Source: Bacillota bacterium
Lineage (GTDB): Bacteria > Bacillota > Clostridia > Oscillospirales > Acutalibacteraceae
DNA: 14,161 nucleotides
Assembly (NCBI GenBank): GCA_023397245.1
Contig: JAEWUH010000168.1
Location: 1 to 14,161 of the forward strand
Direction: 5' to 3'
The position numbers and the translations under genes were made by a program. The notes beneath the pieces were generated by a model that was not told the origin of the DNA, did no database searches, and saw only the letters and a program-made list of their open reading frames with translations. This document shows, in pieces, positions 1 through 5,156 of this stretch; position 1 is the stretch's first letter; each line of letters opens with the position of its first letter.

Positions 1-1
1 C

Positions 2-532
2 AAAATTACAGCGCATTTTCGAACTAAGGTGACCTCCGCACGTAGGCTCGCAATGGAAAATGACCAGTCTGTCAGCTACGCTGACCTTATCCGGGACGCG
101 CTGGATTTCCGCAATTGGTTTGAATTCACTCTTTCTTTTCAAAGACGGGGTGAAAAGGAAAAAAATCTTACCAATTCCGAGTTCAATAAGTTCAGCGGAG
201 GCGAGAAAGCAATGGCTATGTATGTTCCTCTCTTTGCTGCAATCTCCGCACAATATAAAAGAGCCAGCGTGGAATGCCCGTATGTCATCGCATTGGATGA
301 AGCTTTTGCAGGTGTAGACGAAAAGAATATCGAGAGCATGTTTGCCCTTGTGGAGACACTAGGCTTTGGCTATATTATGAATTCACAGGCATTGTGGGGC
401 TGTTATGCATCTGTTCCGCAATTGGAAATTGCGGATATGTACCGCCCGGCTAATTCTCAGGTAGTCACGATCCTTTTTTATCAGTGGGACGGTTACCAAA
501 AAACACTTGACGAAGGTGCAATGCTTCTATGA
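2..532 (+). CDS. jetC: JetC-like SMC/SbcC-type ATPase of a type II Wadjet system, C-terminal part
   Basis: The reading frame is open from the window edge to the stop at 530-532, so this is the 3' end of a larger gene; the GTG at 29 is only the first start-like codon inside the window. About 177 residues are visible. They hold the ABC signature FSGGEKA (nt 191-211) and a Walker B/D-loop block, YVIALDEAFAGVD (nt 281-319), with the catalytic Glu directly after the Walker B Asp. A conserved-looking LWGCYASVPQLEI segment follows. This arrangement matches the C-terminal head of the TIGR02680 family, which in known systems is JetC (EptC), the SMC-like ATPase that loads on plasmid DNA with JetA and JetB and presents it to the nuclease JetD. 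The next gene is a JetD, overlapping by 4 nt (ATGA), which supports the call. The Walker A half, coiled coils, and jetA and jetB should lie upstream, outside the window. Confidence 0.85.
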   Translation, partial: KITAHFRTKVTSARRLAMENDQSVSYADLIRDALDFRNWFEFTLSFQRRGEKEKNLTNSEFNKFSGGEKAMAMYVPLFAAISAQYKRASVECPYVIALDEAFAGVDEKNIESMFALVETLGFGYIMNSQALWGCYASVPQLEIADMYRPANSQVVTILFYQWDGYQKTLDEGAMLL

Positions 533-1806
533 GCCAAACGGACTGCGTTACCTATTTTCTCGAAAAATCGGGCTGGACCCGCCAGATGAATGAAATTTTA
601 AAAAAGTACCAGTCTTACGGAAAGGCGTCTGGAACCGTTTCTCTTCCGGACGCGACAGCGGAGGAGTGCCGTGTAGCGGGCCTTTTCATGGGTAAAACAT
701 TTTATCCGCCCTTGCGATATCGACTTTTGAACTTCGAGCAGGCACTAAAGGCCAGCCGCTTTCAGGACACCTCACTCCCTGAACTGTTGGAGGGATATTT
801 CGGTTGCCCGGTGCGCGTAAATAAAGAAGTGCACGAAGCCCGTCAAGAATGGATCAGAAACTTGTTTGAACAGGTGTATACGCAGGCGAAATCGGAAACG
901 GCACAGAACTGGATACACCGTATGCTGGACTCAAAGGGTAACGGGTATTCGCTTTTTTTGAAGGCTGCCGACAAAGAGGAAGAAGCGGCATGTACCGCTT
1001 TAAAGCAGGCGTGTGGCGCACTTGATATTTTGGCGACTCAATCGCTTTCAGAACGACACCTGGCTGTTTTCAGCGCGGGAATAACCGCAAATCCGCACAG
1101 CTTTGATATGGACCGCCTTGCTGGCAAGTTGCTTTTATACGGGGTTTGCGATTGGAAGCAACGGGAATATCCCCACACTGCCGAGCAGCGGGCGGAAACC
1201 CTTTTTTTAGTCAATCTTTTCGCGGACGATATTTCCAGCTTTACCACGCAGTCCGGCCTTCTGCTTTACACGGAAGAAGGAGAACATCCCGCATTTCAAG
1301 CATTCCGTACCCGCAATGAAAGCGCTGTGCTGACACTTTCCAATCTGTCAACAATTGTTCGTGCGGCAAGTCCGACTGGGAAGATTTACATTGTTGAAAA
1401 TCAAATGGTTTTTTCCCATCTGTGCGAGCAATCTCCACCGTCACATTCCCCTATTTTATGTACATCCGGACAGGTTAAAACCGCATCACTGATTCTGCTT
1501 GATCTATTGGCTGCCTCAGGCTGCATGATGTATTATTCCGGTGACTTTGACCCAGAAGGCCTACGCATAGCCGACCGGTTGGCATTACGTTATCCTGGAC
1601 AATTCTTCTTTTGGCATTTGAACAAGGATGATTATTACCGTTCTTTGTCGGGGGAATCTATTTCTTCATCGCGACTCACAGAGCTAGACCAGTTGCGCTC
1701 GCCTAATTTGCAGGTAGTTTCTTCAGAAATCCGGAAAATCAGACGTGCAGGCTACCAGGAGCTGTTATTGGAACAACTTCTTAACGATCTCAAAAGCAAT
1801 GGCTAG
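529..1806 (+). CDS. jetD: JetD-like Toprim nuclease subunit of a type II Wadjet system (TIGR02679/DUF2399)
   Basis: This 425-residue protein begins with an ATG that overlaps the jetC stop codon (ATGA), a sign of translational coupling. The N-terminal ~270 residues fit the DUF3323-type region, including a NPHSFD motif near 188-193. The C-terminal third is a DUF2399 Toprim-like domain: strand-Glu motif IYIVEN (Glu290), a CTSGQ turn at 311-315 and the acidic motif GDFDPEG (Asp339, Asp341, Glu343), which would bind the metal for DNA cleavage. In Wadjet systems JetD cleaves closed circular plasmid DNA brought by the JetABC SMC complex. Length and domain order agree with intact members and no frameshift is seen. 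It is the last gene of its operon; 7 nt later comes the end of a convergent small reading frame. Family membership is from recognised motifs, and anti-plasmid activity is inferred. Confidence 0.85.
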   Translation: MSQTDCVTYFLEKSGWTRQMNEILKKYQSYGKASGTVSLPDATAEECRVAGLFMGKTFYPPLRYRLLNFEQALKASRFQDTSLPELLEGYFGCPVRVNKEVHEARQEWIRNLFEQVYTQAKSETAQNWIHRMLDSKGNGYSLFLKAADKEEEAACTALKQACGALDILATQSLSERHLAVFSAGITANPHSFDMDRLAGKLLLYGVCDWKQREYPHTAEQRAETLFLVNLFADDISSFTTQSGLLLYTEEGEHPAFQAFRTRNESAVLTLSNLSTIVRAASPTGKIYIVENQMVFSHLCEQSPPSHSPILCTSGQVKTASLILLDLLAASGCMMYYSGDFDPEGLRIADRLALRYPGQFFFWHLNKDDYYRSLSGESISSSRLTELDQLRSPNLQVVSSEIRKIRRAGYQELLLEQLLNDLKSNG

Positions 1807-1813
1807 TAAGATT

Positions 1814-2050
1814 CTAATAGCTTTCAGGTGTCGGTTGAGGCTGGTCTTCAATCAGTCTGCGGAGTAGGGTATTGATGGTAACCTCAAGTTTATTGTTGTT
1901 CTTGACACCGAAAATAATGCTTGAATGGCCCTGACAGTCAAAATCAATCAAGACAGTATTGTATGTGTTGGATGGGGAAACCTGTACGCATTCTTTATTG
2001 CTCCTGTTCCTGCGTCCTATGTTCTTCGGTGGTTTTGTTGATTTTCTCAC
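1814..2050 (-). CDS. Small uncharacterised protein of the mobile element, possibly TnpW-like
   Basis: A 78-residue frame with a GTG start. Its N-terminus is basic (MRKSTKPPKNIGRRNRSNK) and the middle is a beta-like stretch (NTVLIDFD, then SSIIFGV). The end is helix-like, TINTLLRRLIED, followed by a Pro-rich tail. The short basic start plus a final (L/I)xxLIxx helix recalls the TnpW-type small proteins that accompany TnpV in clostridial conjugative elements, but the match is not strong enough to claim. It lies downstream of tnpV on the same strand and ends 7 nt from the convergent jetD stop. No convincing ribosome binding site precedes the GTG, and an in-frame stop lies 9 codons upstream of it. 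It could be a decayed remnant or a chance frame. Confidence 0.35.
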   Translation of the reverse strand: MRKSTKPPKNIGRRNRSNKECVQVSPSNTYNTVLIDFDCQGHSSIIFGVKNNNKLEVTINTLLRRLIEDQPQPTPESY

Positions 2051-2103
2051 AGACTGAATATCGTGTGTATGACTTTAAATTTCATATTACGATAAAAGCA
2101 TTG

Positions 2104-2135
2104 GGAGCTAACGTTCATAAAATCCCGTTAGCTCC
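2104..2135. repeat. Perfect 10-bp inverted repeat (possible terminator or stabilising hairpin downstream of tnpV)
   Basis: GGAGCTAACG (2104-2113) and CGTTAGCTCC (2126-2135) form a 10-bp stem with a 12-nt loop, 70 nt past the end of tnpV on the minus strand. Only a weak T-rich stretch follows on that strand, so it is not a textbook intrinsic terminator. It could end the leftward par/tnpV transcript or protect its 3' end. Confidence 0.5.
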
Positions 2136-2206
2136 TTGACTAATAATATTATAGCAAGTTATATTATGTTGCTCGGAAAATACAAATGAGAGCTTACATA
2201 TCAAAT

Positions 2207-2575
2207 CTATTGTGGGACCAATACCAAACTGCCGATAACAATTTCTTCCGCTGATTGCCGTAGGCTGTTAAGGTGTTTCGTTCGTTCCAGTGTGTCTTCG
2301 GTACCAGGCATCGGCTCCTTTTGGAGCATCTGCTGTGTAAGTGCTTCAATCTGTATTAATGCTTCCTTATTGACCCTGTGCATTTTCTCCATCAGAGTGC
2401 CATCCATTTTCATAGTCATAAACCGCGGCGGGTGGTTCTCTCGGAGATATTCCAGTGCCATCCTGCCGTACCGCCCCAGGGGGCAGTCGCTTTTCCTGTC
2501 ATTGGGGATCTGAATATCCGGCAACATCGTGCCGTCCTTTTCAGTGTAGCTCAGTTCCACCAATGCTTTTTTCAT
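2207..2575 (-). CDS. tnpV: TnpV family transposon-encoded protein
   Basis: A 122-residue protein with the general TnpV pattern: a short N-terminal strand pair (LVELSYTEKDGTMLPDIQIP), then GRYGRMALEYLRENHPPRF, a region of about 50 helical residues, and the closing helix LRQSAEEIVIGSLVLVP (the family's usual SRAEEIV motif). TnpV proteins are found in integrative elements of Firmicutes; their biochemical role is unknown. A ribosome binding site, AGGAAGG, lies about 10 nt before the ATG. The gene starts 26 nt after the end of parB on the same strand and is probably cotranscribed with the par genes. This gene is one of the main reasons to read the left part of the window as mobile-element DNA. Confidence 0.75.
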   Translation of the reverse strand: MKKALVELSYTEKDGTMLPDIQIPNDRKSDCPLGRYGRMALEYLRENHPPRFMTMKMDGTLMEKMHRVNKEALIQIEALTQQMLQKEPMPGTEDTLERTKHLNSLRQSAEEIVIGSLVLVPQ

Positions 2576-2601
2576 AATTTTTAGTCCTTCCTATTAAAGT
2601 T

Positions 2602-3000
2602 TCAGCTGATAGCCACGTTATCTTTTCCTTCCGAACCGGCAATTCGGGGATGGTGAACAAAATATTCTCGCAGGGCTTCTTCAATTACCTGCTCCATTTC
2701 GCTCGGCTTGGTATTAGCAGAAAAATATTGAGAGTATGTTTTGTATTTTATTTTTACTGGCGGCGGCGTGGAGCTTTTGGGCTTCCTATTTTTCTCACCG
2801 GAAAGGATTTGAGTAGCAATCTCTTGGTTCATCCTACCGGAGTATTCGCGGAGCAGAGAAACCTTTTTCGGGGTAATCTTGTACTCATTTTCATCCAATA
2901 CTTTTTCTAAAATTTTCTGCTCTGATTCGGCGAGATAGGATAACCCGACCGAAGAGATGAGGGTAATTTCACTGTTATCAAGACGTTGCTTCAAGGGCAA
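2602..3000 (-). CDS. ParB C-terminal part downstream of the in-frame stop
   Basis: These 132 residues continue the same frame as the ParB N-terminal part. The segment from the stop codon to position 3000 encodes the helix-turn-helix EYGLNGRSVARYLRVDKL, so the portion starting at the TTG at 3000 lacks that motif. What remains has ITLISSVGLSYL and YSGRMNQEIATQILSGE, typical of ParB-like proteins of clostridial conjugative elements, then a Lys/Pro linker (RKPKSSTPPPVKIK) and a terminal helix ending EALREYFVHH. No Shine-Dalgarno sequence precedes the TTG. If translated at all, it is more likely by readthrough of the TAA at 3127-3129 than from this start. Confidence 0.4.
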   Translation of the reverse strand: MPLKQRLDNSEITLISSVGLSYLAESEQKILEKVLDENEYKITPKKVSLLREYSGRMNQEIATQILSGEKNRKPKSSTPPPVKIKYKTYSQYFSANTKPSEMEQVIEEALREYFVHHPRIAGSEGKDNVAIS

Positions 3001-3079
3001 AATCAGCTTATCTACACGAAGATAACGAGCTACTGATCTTCCATTAAGCCCATATTCGAAACCGACAGTATCTCTACTT

Positions 3080-3112
3080 ATCGACTTGTGGACATCGTGT
3101 CCATAAGTCGAT
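3080..3112. repeat. 33-bp near-perfect palindrome inside parB
   Basis: ATCGACTTGTGGACA (3080-3094) and TGTCCATAAGTCGAT (3098-3112) are inverted copies around the 3-nt centre TCG. Only the pair 3088/3104 is unmatched in DNA. In plus-strand RNA that pair is G-U, giving a 15-bp stem followed by UUUUCUUC, an intrinsic-terminator shape; in minus-strand RNA it is an A-C mismatch. The palindrome starts 14 nt after the premature stop of parB on the coding strand. Possible roles are a rightward (antisense) terminator, a ParB-binding centromere site, or a readthrough-stimulating stem. Confidence 0.85.
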
Positions 3113-3126
3113 TTTTCTTCGATGTA

Positions 3127-3681
3127 TTACGGGTTTTCAAGCGCTTTGAGTTCCGCAATAATGTCGTTTCTTTTCCCTTGACTGAACATTTTTGAATACC
3201 GAAGCGCAAGCACTGCCGCCTTTTCCGAGGGAAGCATATCCGCAAACGAACGTTGCAGAACGTTCGTTTCCACGACATAAATCCATGCATCCTCATCTGA
3301 AAGATTTTCTTTTACGATACACGGAATTTCATTTCGTCCTGCGAGGCGGGAGGCGTTCAAACGATTATGGCCGGAAAGCATTTCGTATTCGCAACCACTT
3401 CCGTCCGGCTCAACTTTGCGGACAATGGCTGGAATGAGCACACCATTGGCTTTTACACTCTCCACCATATCATCCAATCGTTCCCCCGCATAGAGGTGGA
3501 ACGGATGCTTCTGAAACATGTGAATTTTTTCAATAGGAAGGTCAGTAACGGCAGCAGAATTGCTTCCCGTTTCCTCTGAATGTTCTTGTTCGAGTGGTTG
3601 GTTTTGAATCTCGTCGGTGATCCGAAGTAAATCGTCAATGGATTTTATTTTCGGGTTAAGTTTGGGCTTTTGTCCCGGCAT
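3127..3681 (-). CDS. parB: ParB/RepB/Spo0J family partition protein, N-terminal part (truncated by TAA)
   Basis: A 184-residue product. After a ~50-residue acidic, variable start comes the ParB N-terminal domain: LPIEKIHMFQKHPF (residues ~50-63), MVESVKANGVLIPAIVRKV, then YEMLSGHNRLNASRLAG, where GHNR stands for the GHRR-type nucleotide-binding box, then VVETNVLQRSFADMLPSEKAAVLALRY. These domains bind and hydrolyse CTP to form sliding clamps at parS sites. The protein ends at LKALENP, exactly where the DNA-binding helix-turn-helix part should follow; that part lies in the same frame beyond the TAA. The ATG overlaps the last base of the parA stop (TAATG), and a near-perfect ribosome binding site (AAAGGAGGTG) sits 8 nt before it inside parA. 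Without the HTH this product could not recognise parS, so partition would fail unless the stop is read through. Confidence 0.8.
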   Translation of the reverse strand: MPGQKPKLNPKIKSIDDLLRITDEIQNQPLEQEHSEETGSNSAAVTDLPIEKIHMFQKHPFHLYAGERLDDMVESVKANGVLIPAIVRKVEPDGSGCEYEMLSGHNRLNASRLAGRNEIPCIVKENLSDEDAWIYVVETNVLQRSFADMLPSEKAAVLALRYSKMFSQGKRNDIIAELKALENP

Positions 3682-4457
3682 TAGGAAAGCACCTCCTTTG
3701 CAAGCTCCATGTAGGCCAGAGCTGCGGGAGATTTATTGTCGTATTCCATAACACTCAGACCAAGACCGTTGGCCTCTCCGACCTTGACCGTTGTGGGAAT
3801 CCGGTTGTCGAATATTCTCATGCCACTGCGGTAAGCAGCATCTACTTGACTGCTGATTTCCTTATACAGATTGGTGCGCTTATCGCACATCGTGAACAGA
3901 ATACCACCAAACTTTATTCTGGGATTCAGGCGACGTTTGATTTTTAGAATGGTTTTTGTCAGTTCCTGCAATCCCATGACTGCCAACAACTGCGGATTGA
4001 CTGGAATCATGACTTCATCTGCCGCAGTCAGAGCGCTGATCGTCAACGTGCCGAGGGAAGGGCAGGTATCCACAAGAATGTAATCGTAGTCCCCGCGCAG
4101 GGATTCCAGCAGGTTAGCAAAAAGGTGTTCGCTTCCCATTTCCAGCCGTAGATTAGCCTCAATGACCGAAAGTTGAATGCTTGAGGGAATTAAATCCACC
4201 TTTCCGACTGTGCGAATAAAAGTTGCCTTTGGTGGAAGTTCTTTATCTTCAAGCAAAGTAGTCATGAGGGTTGCAGTCGTATGTTCCAGTTTTTCAGAAT
4301 CGTCTACGCCGAAACAGGTGGTAAGACTGAACTGCGGATCAAAGTCTACAGCGAGAACCCGTTTTCCCAATTCTGCGAGGGAATAAGAAAGGTTTCGAAC
4401 CGTGCTGGTTTTGCCGACGCCACCTTTTTGTGCGGCCACAACCAAAATTTTAGACAT
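3681..4457 (-). CDS. parA: ParA family (AAA/SIMIBI) partition ATPase
   Basis: A 258-residue Walker-type ParA/Soj ATPase. Deviant Walker A KGGVGKTS near residues 11-18, VLAVDFDPQFSLTTCFG (Walker A' region), YDYILVDTCPSLGTLTISAL (Walker B) and the VNPQLLAVMGLQEL stretch are all present. In segregation systems it binds DNA nonspecifically with ATP and is stimulated by ParB to move or separate element copies. I chose the ATG at 4457 because MSKILVVAAQKGG is the family's normal beginning; the frame extends upstream to 4538, but that stretch overlaps the preceding gene and is unlike ParA. An ATG at 4469 is the alternative. The gene is coupled to parB by a 1-nt overlap and follows the excisionase-like gene by 16 nt, so the three form one leftward operon. 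It looks intact, unlike parB. Confidence 0.85.
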   Translation of the reverse strand: MSKILVVAAQKGGVGKTSTVRNLSYSLAELGKRVLAVDFDPQFSLTTCFGVDDSEKLEHTTATLMTTLLEDKELPPKATFIRTVGKVDLIPSSIQLSVIEANLRLEMGSEHLFANLLESLRGDYDYILVDTCPSLGTLTISALTAADEVMIPVNPQLLAVMGLQELTKTILKIKRRLNPRIKFGGILFTMCDKRTNLYKEISSQVDAAYRSGMRIFDNRIPTTVKVGEANGLGLSVMEYDNKSPAALAYMELAKEVLS

Positions 4458-4473
4458 CACTCTAACCATCCCT

Positions 4474-4728
4474 TCAAATTTCAACCTGTAGCGTCTTTTT
4501 ATATGTACTATAATGATTGCTGAGAACATAATCAACAATACATGTCTTTGGAATTAAATAAGTACGTCTTATCATGAAATGCCGCACAGAGTTCTCCTGT
4601 AAAAGCTTCCTTGCGGTTCCATTCCCAATACCACCAAGCATCTTTCGGAATTGATCAATTGTAACCAAGTCGGGATATGGGCGGAACAGGGTTTCATAAT
4701 ACTTTCTGTTTTTGATTTGCACAGTCAT
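4474..4728 (-). CDS. Excisionase-like winged helix-turn-helix DNA-binding protein
   Basis: An 84-residue basic protein. Residues ~18-70 fit an Xis/HTH_17-type fold: YPDLVTIDQFRKMLGGIGNGTARKLLQEN (the helix-turn-helix), then the wing strand FMIRRTYLIPKTCIVDYVL. Such proteins in integrative elements act as recombination directionality factors for the integrase, or as repressors of the element. AGGAG lies 3 nt before the ATG, a short spacing, but no better start exists. It is the first gene inward from the att site (281 nt away) and heads the operon with parA and parB, both fitting for an element-end control gene. No integrase gene is next to it. The family assignment is firm at the fold level; the excisionase role is inferred from position. 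Confidence 0.65.
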   Translation of the reverse strand: MTVQIKNRKYYETLFRPYPDLVTIDQFRKMLGGIGNGTARKLLQENSVRHFMIRRTYLIPKTCIVDYVLSNHYSTYKKTLQVEI

Positions 4729-4810
4729 CGACTCCTAAATAAAATTTGTCAATGGCAGGTGATGGCTGTTTCAATTATGAATTTTATGTAGGACGTTAAT
4801 TCAAATTTTA

Positions 4811-4848
4811 CTCCCTCGCTATGGGAGCATCCCTTAAACATCCCTTAA
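4811..4848. repeat. Inverted repeat plus two 10-bp direct repeats near the element end
   Basis: CTCCC (4811-4815) and GGGAG (4823-4827) form a short inverted repeat. Immediately after it CATCCCTTAA occurs twice, at 4828-4837 and 4839-4848, an 11-bp period or one helical turn. They lie between the excisionase-like gene and the att site, where arm-type integrase or Xis binding sites are expected in tyrosine-recombinase elements. The role is inferred. Confidence 0.45.
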
Positions 4849-4901
4849 TTGTGCAAAATAAAATGCAAAACTCATCTTCTTAGAAATCGGGATACAGCCT
4901 G

Positions 4902-4952
4902 AGTTTTTTATATAAAAAAGCTGCAAACCCTGATTCTGGCTGGGTTTGCAGC
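4902..4952 (-). terminator. Intrinsic terminator, minus strand, at the element end
   Basis: GCTGCAAACCC (4920-4930) and GGGTTTGCAGC (4942-4952) form a perfect 11-bp stem with an 11-nt loop. On the minus strand the stem is followed by C then six Ts (plus strand AAAAAAG at 4914-4920). It would stop transcription entering the element from the host side. Confidence 0.7.
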
Positions 4953-5008
4953 GTCTCTATCTTCTTCTAGAAACTTCAAGATTCCGTTTAGTTGTCAATG
5001 GATGAATC

Positions 5009-5065
5009 GACTTAAAATCCCTCGGTGGCAACACCGTATCGGTTCAAGTCCGATCACCAGCACCA
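5009..5065 (+). other. attachment site: 3' half of tRNA-Leu(UAA) left by element integration
   Basis: From the 5' side: the last two bases of the anticodon stem (GA), anticodon loop CTTAAAA (5011-5017, anticodon TAA), 3' anticodon strand TCCCT, long variable arm CGGTG-GCAA-CACCG (5023-5036), T arm ATCGG-TTCAAGT-CCGAT (5038-5054), acceptor 3' strand CACCAGC, discriminator A and encoded CCA (5063-5065). The bases upstream of 5009 neither pair with the anticodon-stem 3' strand nor form a D arm or acceptor 5' strand, so no complete tRNA exists here. A type II tRNA 3' half bordering mobile-element genes is the standard mark of an att site created by integration into a tRNA gene. The intact or reconstituted tRNA-Leu should lie at the other end of the element, to the left. 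Confidence 0.85.
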
Positions 5066-5101
5066 AAACAGGGAGTACTCCAGAGGGGTACTCCCTGTTT
5101 T
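5065..5101. terminator. Bidirectional intrinsic terminator of the original tRNA-Leu locus
   Basis: AAAACAGGGAGTAC (5065-5078) pairs with GTACTCCCTGTTTT (5088-5101), directly after the tRNA CCA. The rightward side ends in TTTT and the leftward side mirrors it, so it can serve both the tRNA and the convergent M23 peptidase gene. Confidence 0.8.
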
Positions 5102-5156
5102 CGCGTTGATGTGTACTAAATTGATGTACATATCGGGGCTTATTAAGATAAATGAT

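Larger units (their letters stand above)
2602..3681 (-). pseudogene. parB: parB, full-length frame interrupted by one in-frame TAA
   Basis: Reading codon by codon from the ATG at 3681 to the stop at 2602-2604 gives one continuous frame of 359 positions broken only by a TAA at 3127-3129 (codon 185). No frame change occurs. Before it lies the ParB/Spo0J nuclease-like domain; after it the helix-turn-helix (EYGLNGRSVARYLRVDKLI) and the C-terminal part, all still looking protein-like. This is either a recent nonsense mutation, a sequencing error, or a stop that is read through. No Met codon follows the stop in the linker, so independent expression of the second half is doubtful. Confidence 0.7.

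Noticed and set aside
3127..3129. Recoding of the parB stop as selenocysteine or pyrrolysine
   Set aside because: The codon is TAA; those recodings use TGA and TAG respectively. Only general readthrough or suppression would apply.
4747..4752. Perfect TTGACA -35 box on the minus strand before the excisionase-like gene
   Set aside because: At the usual 17-nt spacing no -10 box is found; that position falls at the start codon of the gene.
5001..5065. A complete tRNA-Leu gene
   Set aside because: Only the 3' half is present: upstream bases do not form an acceptor 5' strand, D arm or full anticodon stem, so it is reported as an att fragment.
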